Part shown: positions 13,101 to 25,900 of the stretch, in pieces
How positions within the stretch are numbered: position 1 is the stretch's first letter
How the letters are laid out: every line of letters begins with the position of its first letter
Assembly (NCBI GenBank): GCA_028583685.1
Contig: JAMXIF010000058.1
Location: 18,896,341-18,960,340, forward strand
Source: Petaurus breviceps papuanus
Taxonomy: Eukaryota; Chordata; Mammalia; Diprotodontia; Petauridae
Length of the DNA: 64,000 nucleotides
Direction of reading: 5' to 3'
The notes under the pieces: generated by a model
Seen by the model: only the letters and a program-made list of their open reading frames with translations
The model's database searches: none
Told to the model about the DNA's origin: nothing
Position numbers and translations under genes: made by a program

Positions 13101-16100
13101 ATTATATTAGTGGAGCATTTAGTACAAATTTCATGTGATGTCATTATTATTTGTAGAAAGGTACTGTAATAAAGTGGAAAGGGTACTCACTTAGATTGGG
13201 ACTTGTGTTCTAATTCTGATCCTGCCACTTGTGCTCTATGTGACTTTAGGCAAGGAATTTAATATCTCTGGCCCTCTCTTTCTTCATCTGTAAAATAAAG
13301 GGGTTAGACTAGATAGCCTTTCTAGCCCTGATTCATAAGAATCCTAACTGGGAATCTCTGATCTCTAAAAATATATTAAAACTTAACAAAGCAAATTTGG
13401 CTGTTTATAGTAACATCATAATGAATAGTAATTAACTAAGGGCCAGAAGCACCATGCTATTTTTTTCTTTTTTTTTGTCTTTATTAATTTGTTTACTTTT
13501 AGTTTACAAGATTCATTACCACAATTCCTTGAGTTTCAAATTTTCTCTCCCTCCCCCTACCCCCTCCCACATGGCGGCATACAATCAAGTATAGTATCTG
13601 CAAATACTTTCACATTAGGCATTAGTCCAGTTATAAAGAAGGATTTTAACAGATGGGATGAAGAATGGGAAAGAGGAAACAAAACCAAACAAGAAAACAG
13701 AAAAGGACAGGTAGTTTGCTTCAGTATGGGTTCAATCTCAGTTCTTTCTCTGGATGTAAACATCTCTCTCCATCATGAGTCTTTTTGGGTTGACTTATGA
13801 CTCTGGATTGCTGAGAAGAGCCCAGTTTATCAAAGTTGGTCGTCACACATATGTTGTGTCTGTAATTGTGTACAAATTCCTCCTGGCTCTACTCTTCTCA
13901 CTCAGCATCAGTTCGTATTAGCCTCTCCCAGTAAATATGAAGTCCATCTACTCCTCGTTTCTTATTGCACAATAGTATTCTATAACATGCATATACCACA
14001 ACTTGTTCAGCCATTCCCCAATTGATGGGCACCTCCTTAATTTCCGATTCTTTGCTACCACAAAAAGAGCTGCTGTAAATATTTTTTATAGCCCTTTGGG
14101 CATAATTCCAGATTGCTCTCCAGAATGGTTGGATCAGTTCACAACTCCACCAGCAATGCATTAGTGTTCCAATTTGCTCACATCCTCTCCAGCATTTGTC
14201 ATTTTCCTGTTTTGTCATCTTAGCCAATCTGACTGGTGAGATTTGGTACCTCAGAGTTGTTTTGATTTGCATTTCTCTAATAAATAGTTATTTAGAGCAT
14301 TTTTTCATATGCTTATAAATATCTTTAATTCTTCTATAAACTGCCTGTTCATATCCTTTGACCATTTATCAATTGGGGAATGACTTGTATTCTTATAGAT
14401 TTGACTCAATTCTCTGTATATTTTAGAAATGAGTCCTTTATCAGTGACATAGGTTGTAAAAATTCTTTCCCAATTTTCTGCATCCCTCTTAATCCTGGTT
14501 ACATTGGCTTTGTTTGTACAGAAGCTTTTCAATTTAATGTAATCAGAATTATCCATATTGCATTTTATAATGCCCTCTAATTCTTGTTTGGTTATAAAAT
14601 CTTCCCCTCTCTACAAATCTGACAGGTAAACTATTCCTTGCTTTCCCAGATTGCTTAGAGTATCAGCCTTTATACCTAGATCATGCACCCATTTAGTCTT
14701 GATTTTGGTATAAGTTAGATAATGGTCTATGCCCAGTTTCTGCCACACTATATTCCAGTTTTCCCAGCAGTTTATGTGGGTTTATTTTATATCGTGCAAC
14801 TTTGCCAAATTTATTTATTGTCTCAAGTAGTTTTTTACTTGATTCTCTAAGATCTCTAAGTATATCATCTTTCTCTGTTTTATCTCTTCCTGATTTAGGT
14901 ATCAGTACCATATTTGTGTCATAAAAAGAATTTGGTAGGACTCCTTCTTCACTAATTTTCCCAAATACTTTGTAGAGTATTGGAATCAGTTGCTCTTTAA
15001 ATGTTTGATAGAATTCACTAGTAAATCCATGTGGCCCTGGAGATTTTTTTCCTAGGGAGTTCACTGGTGACTTGTTCTATTTCTTTTTCTGAGTTGGGGT
15101 TATTTAAGTAATTTACTTCCTCTTCAATTAATTTAGGCAACCTATATTTTTGTAAATATTCATCCATTTCACTAAGATTGTCAAATTTATGTGCATACAA
15201 CTGGGCAAAATAATTCCTAATTATTGTTTTAATTTCCTCTTCATTGGTGGTAGGTTCACCCTTTTCATTTTTTGATACTCATAATTTGGTTTTCTTCTTT
15301 TTTTTTTATCATATTGACTAAGGGTCTATCAATTTTATTGTTTTTTTCATAAAACCAGCTCTTCGTTTTATTTATTAGTTCAATAGTTTTCTTGATTTCA
15401 ATTTTATTGATCTCTCCTTTGGTTTTCAGTATTTTTAATTTAGTATTTAATTGGGGATTTTCAATTTGTTTTTTTTTCCTAGCTTTTTCAATTGCATGCC
15501 AAATTCATTGAGCTCCCTTTTCTCTAATTTATTCACGTATGCACTCAGGGATATAAAACTTCCCCTAACAACTGCCTTTGCTCCATCCCACAAATTTTGG
15601 TATGCTGTCTCATTATTGTCATTCTCTTGAATGAAGTTACTGATCGTTTCTATGATTTCTTGTTTGACCCATTCATTCTTTAGGATTAAATTGTTTAGTT
15701 TCCAATTAGTTTTTAGTCTGTCTTTCCATGGCCCTTTATTGCATATGATTTTTATTGTATTGTGATCTGAGAATGGTGCATTTATTATTTCTGCCTTTCT
15801 GCACTGAATTGTAAGGTTTTTATGTCTTAGTACATGGTCATTTTTTGTGTATGTGCCATGTACCGCTGAGAAGAAGGTATATTCCTTTTTATCCCCATTT
15901 CTCCAGAGATCTATCATACCTACCCTCTCTAAAATTCTGTTCACCTCCTTAACTTCTTTCTTGTTTATTTTGATGTTGGATTTATCAAGCTCAGAGAGGG
16001 GGAGATTAAGGTCTCCCACTAGTATGGTTTTGCTATCTATTTCTTCCTCTAATTCCCTTACCTTCTCCTCTAGGAATTTGGATGTTATACCACTTGGTGC

Positions 16101-17047
16101 ATATATGTTAAGTAATGATATTGCTTCATTCTCGATGGTGCCTTTCAGCAGGATATAGTTTTCTTCCTTGTCTCTTTTAATTAGATCAATTTTTGCTTTT
16201 GCTTTATCTGAGATAAGGATTGCTACCCCTGCTTTTTTTACTTTAGCTGAGGCATGATATATTTTACTCCAGCCTTTTACCTTTATCCTGTGTGTATCCC
16301 TCTGTTTCATATGTGTTTCTTGTAAAAAGCATATTGTAGGATTATGATTTTTAATCCATTCTGCTCTCCGCCTCCCTTTTATGGGAGAGTTAATTCCATT
16401 CATTCACGGTTATGATTATTATCTGTTTCTTTCCCTCCATCCTATTCCCTCCCCTGTTAATGCTTATATTTTTTCTCCCCTTCTCCCTCCCCTCCTTAAT
16501 AGTTTTCCTTTTGACTACCACCTCCCTCAGTATTCCCTTATCAGTCCCCCTCCCTTTTCCTCCTCTTCTCCCTTACTTCTTCCCTCCCTATTAACCACCC
16601 CCCTGCTTTCATAGCCCTTTCCCCCTCCTACTGCCTGTAGGATATTTTTATACTTAATGGAGTATGTTATTTCTTCTTTGCACGGAGTGATAGGAACAAA
16701 TCTTGCGCGAAGCTCCTCTCCCTCCCCTCTTTACCTCTAATATGATATGTTTTGCTTCTCTTCTCCATAGAATCTTATGTTTAACTGGTTGTTATTCCCT
16801 CCTTGCACCAGACCCAGTGGGGGAAAAGCTCATATAATACTCATCTCCCTCCCTTCTTTTCCTCTGCTATATTGTTTCTATGCCTCTTTGTGTGGCATAA
16901 TTTACCTTTTTCCACTTCATTCATTCCTCTTCTTCCATTGCAGTCCCTTTTTGTAGCCCTTAATAAGATTTTTTTCATTCCTCATTTTGTGTAATTTATA
17001 CTCATACCCTATACTTGTTTATAAACAGTTTGCTCTTATTAAATGAC

Positions 17048-17086
<39 letters not shown>

Positions 17087-19925
17087 CTTGTTTACTTTTC
17101 TATGTCACTCTTGCATCTCTTAATTGGAGGTTGAATTTTCCATTGAGCTCTGGCTTTTTTTATCAGGAAGGTCTGGAAATCTGTTATATCGTTGAATGAC
17201 CATCTCTTTGCCTGGAAGAATATGCTCAGAATCGCTGGGTAGGTGATCCTTGGTTGTAACCCGAGCTCTTTTGCCTTGTTGAAAATTGAATTCACTGCCT
17301 CTGATCTTTCAGTGTAGAGGCTGCCAAATCCTGTGCGATCCTCACTGTGGTTTCTCGATATTTGAATTGTTTCTTTCTGGCCACTTGAAGTATTTTCTCT
17401 TTTACCTGGTAGTTCTTGAGTTTGGCCACAACATTTCGAGGACTTTTCAATTTGGGATCTCTTTCAGGAGGTGTCTGATGGATTCTTTCGATTTCTAATT
17501 TACCCTCAGGTTCTAGTATCTCATGGCAGTTTTCCTTAATGAGCTCTTGGAGAATGTTGTACAGGCTCATTTTTTCATCATAATTTTCTGGTAGGCCTAT
17601 GATTCTCAGGTTATCTCTGCTGGATCTGTTTCCCAGGTCAGTTATTTTTCCATTGAGATATCTTACCTCTTTTTCTAATTTTTCATTCTTGTTGTTTTGT
17701 TTGACTAATTCTTGATTCCTCATAGAGTTGTTTGAATTTGTTTGATTCTGTTTTTTAGCAAATCATTTTCCTTGGTTAGTTTTTGGAGCTCCTTTTCCAT
17801 ATCATATACTTTTGTTTTTAAGGAGCTGTTTTCATCATTATAATGTTTTTCTAATTTTGCAATTTTGATTTTAAAAGAATTATTCATTTTGTCTTCTATC
17901 TCTCTCATTTGGTTTTCAAAGTTCCTTTTGAGCTCATCTAGGAGAGCTTTCTGTGCTTCGGACCTGTTCCCTGTTGATGTTTCAGCTGTGGGTGTAGAGT
18001 CCACATTGTCTCTGTCTGAGTTTGGTTCCTCCCTCTGAGGATAGTAGGACTCCAGAGTCTTTGTAGTCTGCTTTCTACCCATTTTGAGGCAGGGCCCTAG
18101 CCACACCATTCCTCTAGGGTTCCCAAGCCTTTACTGTTGAGGGTTTTGCCCTGGGGCAGTAGTTACTATATTTTCGGGGTGGGGGGGGCGGTGGAGCAGG
18201 CTGGGTTCACTCTGCCATCCTGGTCCTTGGAGGTCCTGATAGGGGCTTTTTTTTTTTTTTTAAAGCAATTGGGGTTAAGTAACTTGCTCAAGTTTACATG
18301 GCCAGTTATTTCTGGGTGTGGTGCTAAGTATCTGAGCCCGGATGTGATCCCCAGGTCATCCCGACACTGGAGCCAGTGCTCTTACTCGCTGAGCCACCTG
18401 GCTGCCCCTAAGCAATTGGGGTTAAGTAACTTGCTCAAGGTTACTCAGCCAGGTATTTCTGGGTGGGTGCTAAGTGTCTGAGCCCAGATTCGATCCCCAG
18501 GTCATCCTGATACTGGAGCTGGCGCCCTTTTTTTTTTTTTTTTATAAGCAATCGGGGTTAAGTAACTTGCTCAAGGTTACATGGCCAGTTATTATTTCTG
18601 GGTGTGGTGCTAAGTATCTGAGCCCGGATGTGATCCCCAGGTCATCCCGACACTGGAGCCGGTGTTCTTACTCGCTGAGCCACCTGGCCACCCCTAAGCA
18701 ATTGGGGTTAAGTAACTTGCTCAAGGTTACACGGCCAGGTGTTTCTGGGTGGGTGCTAAGTGTCTGAGCCCGGGATTCGATCTCCAGGTCTTCTCAACAC
18801 TGGAGCCGGTGCTCTTACTCGCTGTGCTACCTGGCTGCCCTGATAGGGGCTTTTTAAAAAAAATTTCTGGGCTATGGAGTGGTAGTCCCAGGAGTGCTGG
18901 ACAGGGGCCCTGCATTTGGTTCTTAGCTTGCTCTTTCCAGTCCCAGCCCTTTGGTGAAAGGCCTGGTAGTGGCACTTGTGGTTGGTGGGACAACTTGCCC
19001 CCCTCGTTGGTCAGGCCTCCTCCCAGCCTGCCCTGTGCCGTCGCTTCTTGGCCTGCCCCTGCACACAACAGTGTCGCTTCCTGGCCACACCATGCTATTT
19101 ATTAAATTGATCAGAAATGGCTTCTGGTCTTTGAATGCTTTTCTTTGCCCTTTTTTAAAAATTTTTATTTTTCTAATGTTTAGATGAGACAGGTTTTATG
19201 AAACTTATTTTTTATATAGTGCCTAAGTTATCTTGTGCTATATAAATGTAATATGCCAAACCTTGTGTTTTTTAGCCAAATAATAGATGGGTTCACAGGA
19301 AAAGGTTACATTTTAGTTCATTATATTTGTCCTCTTGATATTATAATACTTAAAGATATGTGATTTATTCATGTTTGTACTCTCTCCATCATCTCCATCA
19401 GTTGCCATGGCCCCAAACATTGCTTGATGACTATCCTTTGGATTAGTCTTTCTATTTAGCTCATGCTCCAGTGTATTTCTGGGCCTTTGCTCATAATGTT
19501 TCCAGCTTTCTAGGCCCAATCAGCTTGTGTTCTAGTAAATGTACACTTGAAAAACCTCAAAGTTAGCTCTGTGCTATGCTAAGGCAATGAAGGCCAGGTA
19601 GCAAGCCTGTGCTTGGCTCTGTGTCAAGTGTGGGTGACCCAGAAAAGGTACAGAACAGGATGGAAGTCCCTATCGTAGTCATCTAGTCCAAACACCTTTT
19701 ACAGAAGAGGAAAGAAAGGGTCAGGGAAGTGGAGGAATTTGCCCCAAATCCTGCAGGTACTTGTAATAGAACTAACTCTAAATCCGTTATTCTTTCCAGT
19801 GTACCATACATACTCTAAAGTGACTCTTAAGGTAGTTAAAAAGGGTAGAAATGTTTTGTTTTTTTTGGAGGGGGGAAGGTATGGCAATCGGGGTTAAGTG
19901 ATTTGCCCAAGGTCACACGGCTAGG

Positions 19926-19968
<43 letters not shown>

Positions 19969-22900
19969 TGAGGCCAGATTTGAACTCATGTCCTCCTGAC
20001 TTCAGTACCAGTGCTCTGTTCACTGCGCCATCTAGCCACTCCAAGGGTAGAAATGTTGCAGCAGATAGCTAATGCAGTCATCCCTTGACATTCATTGGGG
20101 GTTAGGGGTACAGGGCCCCCTTGAATGTGAAAAACCACTAATGACTGTGGGCCCTACCCCAACCTTTATTTTGAATTTGTTTAATACATGAAACAAGTAA
20201 AATAACACATTACATCTATAAAAAAGTTGCACTTTTTACATGAGAGAGATTAATATCTCACAAACTATGCAGAGTTTTTATAGCCTCCAGTGTAGCTGCA
20301 GCAACTGCTTTCAGATTTCCTTCTCCTAGGAAAAGTGAAGATAACAACTTCATTGTGGGAGAAAAATCACATGACTGGGTTTGACTGATAAAGAGGACTT
20401 AGCCCACCATTCTTTAGTACATTGAAACTTTTAACTAAATTTTAATATGTAAAATAAATTTGTGCATGTATACTTATGGTAGTAAATGATAGAATACGTG
20501 AATAATGTACACTATTTATGCATTTAAGATTTACTAAATTCTTTTTATTTTTCTTTATATATATGTGCATAATCTGTGATTTTCTGCAGTATGCCTCAAA
20601 TCTCCAAAAATTCCCCTTTAAAAATCGATGGTTTTAATTATCCAAAACCATGAATGTGAAACTCATGAATGTCAAGGGATGACTGTACTTGCTGATTTCC
20701 CATAAGATGATTCAAAGAGCTTCTTGAATATCATTTGTATTTTTCATAGATATATTTCAGCACTTAAAGGATCTGTGATTTTCATTGGTGTGGATTCTTC
20801 TTCCATTGATACAGATCCAAACAATCTACACCTTGGTAGATAGTCTTTGAGAGGTGGCAGTCTCCAAAAGATTTATCTCTGAGGCCAGCATGGTCAGGAA
20901 CCCCTCTGCACTTAATGAGACTAGTGCTTAGGCAGTAGACATAAAAGTCTCTTGCCAGACCTGTTGTTTTCCAGTATGGTAGGGCTTATCAGATCTTTTA
21001 CTCTGCCTTGGAGAGTCTTTGGCCAGCTCTATCAGGCATCACGAGAAGTGCTTTTTTCCCAGAAGAAATAGTAAAGGCACTATTGCTACTGCCCCACATT
21101 TTCCTTTTTATCACTGCTTAACAGAACTAACTTTCTTTGAGGAGAAAAGGATTATCACAGTCATCCATAATGGCAATCTGTTTTTCCTTGACTTCCTGGA
21201 TTGAGTTGAAATATATTCAGTCACTAGTTTACCACTTGGTATCACCCACCAGCTTGTTATTTAAAGTAAATTTTTAAAATGTCATTCAGTTAAGTTGTAA
21301 TGACAATGGAAGAACTGTAAAAGAGAAAATTTCTTGTTTCTTGATTTTGAATATTGTATTATTTGGGTAATTCCATCCCTTTTCAGGGTGTTTTTACTTT
21401 TCTCTCACCTGAGACTTAATAATTATTTGTGGTTTATTTTTAAAATCTAGTGCCCTTATGATCCAAATATAAATATATATCATAGCCAAATATTTAATTA
21501 GTTCTACTTCTCAGAAACAAACATTTTTGTTGTGAAATTAAAGACAAAAACAGAAGTTAAACATAGTACATGGGACAATAATATTGGATTATCTCAGACA
21601 TGACAGTTTTCATGATCATTCATAGATATTGATCTACAGATTACATATACACCAGTGATTTTTAAAGCTGCCAATTCTGAGACATTGTTTTAGGTCCTGT
21701 GCTTAAACTTGTTTTTGTTCTTGTTAATGTCATAGCAAAAAACTTTTCTTCTTAGCATTGAAACTAAAAAATTATTTAATTATATACTTATACCTTGTTC
21801 AAGAGACATCTGGTAGTACAGTGGATAGAGTGCTGGGCCTTGAGACAGAAAAGCCTGAGTTCAAATTCAGCCTCAGAGACTTACTAGCTGTAGGACTTTG
21901 GGCAAGTCACTTCACCTCTATTGGCCTCAGTTTCCTGAACTGTAAAATGGAGACAATAGCACTTCCCAGGGTTGTTGTGAGGATCAAATGAGAAAATATT
22001 TGTTTAAAAAAGCACTTAACACAGTGTCTTGTTCATGTTAGGTGCTATATAAATACTATTCCCTTCCCTTCCTCCTGGTTTGGCATCTTTTTACTTTGTT
22101 GTTTTAGTTTATTTTTATAGTGAGTTACATAGAGCAAATGTTAACTTTAATATATGGAAAAATAGAAAGTACTGAATGATAAAGAAGGATTCATAATTAA
22201 TAAGGAGTTGGGAGTCAAGGTTAGCCCTTCTGACTCTTATCATCATGATCTACTTTGGATTATAGTGCCTAGTACTCTTGAATTCATGATGAGGTTGAGA
22301 ATTCTGTAATATTTATCTGTTTAATGAACTAATTCCCTTTCTTTAAGTCTTGACACTATGTCACTGATAGTCATATCAATAGACCTTTTTTAATTTCAAA
22401 AAAAAAATATGTATGTGTATCTATATATAATTATATTTATATCTATCTCTCTGTCTGTCTATCTATCTATCTATACACATGGCATTGCCTCTACAAATAT
22501 ACATTTCCCTGGCATAGTTTTCATAGACTTCATATACAGAATTTCCTGTTCTCTTCATTTTTTTCTTTTATTCTTTCCTTTGAATCAGTTACCAGTGGAA
22601 AAAAATTAGGACAATGTGTGAATTATTAATTGCTACTATGTTTGCATTTCTTTTCATTATTTTATTTAATTTCTTGATAGTGTTCTATGTAAATGGATCT
22701 TTGAAACCATTATTCAAAAGTTGCAGTAAGATAAGTAGTTGAATAGAGCACTGGCCCGGGAGTCAGGAAGACCTGAGTTCAAATCCGGCCTTAGACAAAT
22801 CCGGCCTTAACACAAAAACTAGCCATGTGACCTTGGTTGGGCAAGTCATTTAACCCCAACTGCCCTTCAAAAAGAAAAAATTTTTAAAAAGATAATTAGT

Positions 22901-25900
22901 TGAAAAAATAACTTTTGAATCAAATATAAATTTATTGTACATTAATTAGTAAAACCAACATAGAAAGTGATTAGAAGACTTTAGTTTTTTCTTCTTACAG
23001 CAGAGTAATTATTCTTTGTCCTTTATAGTTATGCTTGCTTCTTTATAATATTTAGTTTTGTTTCATTGTTCTTTTTTAATTCCATTAAAATTGAAGTTTG
23101 TCAAATAGAGTAAAACTATGCTGTTTTCAAACATGTTAGTTGAAGCTGTGTTTGTTCTTAATATTTTCCAAGAACTCATCACCCATTCTTTGGTTCATAT
23201 GTGATTAAAAATGGTATGAAAGTTGTCAACCTTGATGCTTAAATTTTCTATTTATTAAAAGCATTTTTCACACATTAGTTTCTTTTAAAGTCTGTAGTAG
23301 TTTCCCAGAGGTATGGTGAAGTGGTGGAACCACTAGATTTACTCTTCTGAGAAAACATTAACCCTGTTTTTGAATGTCAAATGTTTCCATACATATGAAT
23401 GGCTTTATTTTTTACTTACATTTGACATGAGGAAATCTGTTTTTAAAGGAAATTTAGCAACTAGGTGGTACAGTGGATAGAATGCTAGACCTGGAGTCAG
23501 GAAGAGTTATCTTCCTGCTTTCAAATGTGGCATTAGACACTTGCTAGCTGTGTGACCCTGGGCAAGTCACTTACCCCCGTTTGTCTCAGTTTCTTCACCT
23601 GTTGCAAAATGAGCTGGAGAAGGAGATGGCAAAATATTCGATTATCTTTGCCGAGAAAACCTCAAATGGGGTCACCAAGAGTTGGGCACAAGTGAAATGA
23701 ATTAACAGCAGCAACAAGGTAGCAGTGATATGCAAAATAGATTGAAGGATGAAGAAAGATTTATGTAAAGGAAAACAGTTTGAGGCTGTTATAGTGATCT
23801 CCATGAATTTGCCTTTTTTTCTTTTCTTAATTTTCCTTTTTATGTTCTGAATTTAATGAACACTAAAAAAGAACATTTCCATATCCATTGTAGGAACAGA
23901 AAATAAGATCATATTTGAATTTGAATCTCAATTATGAACAGATTGTCTTTAAAAATATAGTAAATTTAACATGCTACTTTCAAAGCTGCCCATGTCAATT
24001 TACCTTTTAAAATCTTGCTGTTTTATAGAATGGGAAGGGTATGATTCATTGTACAAAAACTTTCAGAAAGAAAGTGGTGGTGTAGTAAAGAGATGCATTT
24101 GGAATCCGAGGATCTGGCTTTAAATCGTGGTTCTCCCACTCACCACCTTTGTGATCTTGGTTAAGTTACTTCCCCTTTTTGGGTCTCAGGATTTTCATTT
24201 GCTGTAAATTTAGGGGATTGGTCTCTTCTAGGTCTGAATCTGTGCTTCTGTTGCCTCTTCGTCTCCTTGTATTGCTCTTAATAGGCATGTTCCCTCAAAA
24301 AAATAAGTCTCTAATTTTAGGATGATCAACATTTATGCTTAATGTGATCTTTGAGGCTAACTCCCATTGGTTAGATATGCTTGTTTTCTAGATAACCTCA
24401 TTAAAAACTTTTGAAAAATCTTTGAGTTTGGGTCTCCAACAGATGATGATTATATTGTAAATTGTGTAAGGTAGTTCCCAATTGACTGTAAAATTGTATT
24501 CCAAAGGTTGGTTTTCAGTTTGATTGCTTGGGCCTCAGAATTCATTTTCCTATAGACTCGGTGTTACAAGTAGTGATTAACTTTCTAGGTCAGCCCACAC
24601 CACCCAATGAGTCTATAATGCATCTGAAATACACTACTAATAATTGTTATCCTTTGTATGTGTTATGCTTACTATATGGGTTTATTTGACTTAGTCCTAG
24701 AAGATACCTTAGATTTCATTCAGCCTTCTTCTCATTTTATAGATAAGAAAACTGAGGCCTAGAGAAGTTAAGTGACTTTCCCCAGAATCACATAATAAAA
24801 AAATGGAGCCAGGATGCTAAATCCAGTGCATTTTCTAGCACACATCACTGCCGTATAATATTATTTCTGTGGGAAAATGCATTCAGCAACACATCTGTCC
24901 CATTGTTTAGAATGGAACCTTCTTTATTGTGCATCAGCTGAAGAGAAGACAGTAGTTTATGCCAGTATAAGAGATATTACATATACAAGTCATTCTTCAC
25001 ATTTTCCAAATTGGGTCACAAAACATAATTTCTAATAACGGAAACTTGATATTCTGGATTCTGACTTTCCTGGTGCATCTTTTTATAATAGCGGGTTTTA
25101 ATTGGAAATTGTAATCCCTAGGTTATGATACTATCTTTGAACTCTAATGAATCTTAATATTATCTTTGCAATTCTTTTAAACAAAGTTTTAACCAGAAAT
25201 TAGAAAAATAGATTGTAGTAACTATTTTTACAAATTGCATGTAAGTCAATCTAGACAATTCTGGAGGGTCTCATGAAAAAGAGATTCCACAGGGCTAGAC
25301 AAGAGAGAGCTGGATATATATGATTGGATGAGAGAGAAAGGATAGTCAGCAACATGACTAGTTATACTGGATTTTTCTAACACATCCTTTAAAAATAACG
25401 AATATGCTTTTATTGATTTTATTGTAATCTCAGTGGATGCTTATGGGATATATAGTGTTCTCTGAAGTTAGTTGCTCTAGAATCATTGATTAGGTCTTTA
25501 AAATGATGAAAATTTATTTTACATTGCTTTATAGAAAATATATTCATAAAATAACTTTGTCCTTTTAGCAAAAGTTTTTTCTGTTTCTTTGCTTTTTTAG
25601 CCAAGAAGACCATGTGGGAACGACTAACAGCACCTGAAGATGCTTTCAGTAAATTGCAGCGAGAAAACATAGCTATCATTGAGAGTTATGGAGCAGCCCT
25701 TATGGAAGTAGTCTGTCGAGATGCCTGTGATGGTCATGAGATTGGAAGAGTAAATTAAGCCCTAATTTTTTATCTTAAATAAGAAATTCACTAGCTTAGA
25801 TATAAATGTAGATCAATTAAAAATTATTGCAGTATGATGAGACTTATTTTCTGGATTATTATAAAGTATATGATTATGTGGCATGATTGGGATGTTAAAT

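Larger units (their letters stand above)
13461..19087 (-). mobile_element. L1 LINE, antisense, near full length with internal deletions
   Basis: The element runs from poly-T (its 3' end) at 13461 to a GC-richer 5'UTR ending near 19087. It is flanked by caccatgctat at 13450-13460 and 19088-19098, a likely target-site duplication. ORF1 lies at 17092-18109, the ORF2 endonuclease at 15447-16403 and ORF2 C-terminal pieces at 13898-15200. The reverse transcriptase core is deleted and several frames are broken, so it cannot move by itself. A four-unit SINE block was inserted later in its 5'UTR. About 5.04 kb is L1 once the SINE block is removed. Confidence 0.9.

Noticed and set aside
13898-14272. 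Minus-strand frame [18 protein letters not shown] as a possible host gene
   Set aside because: It is the L1 ORF2 C-terminal domain with CWRGC and HCWW, running on into the L1 3'UTR.
18137-18767. Frames with repeated [12 protein letters not shown] words
   Set aside because: These are translations of antisense family A SINE units (also seen at 6082 and 39046), not protein repeats.
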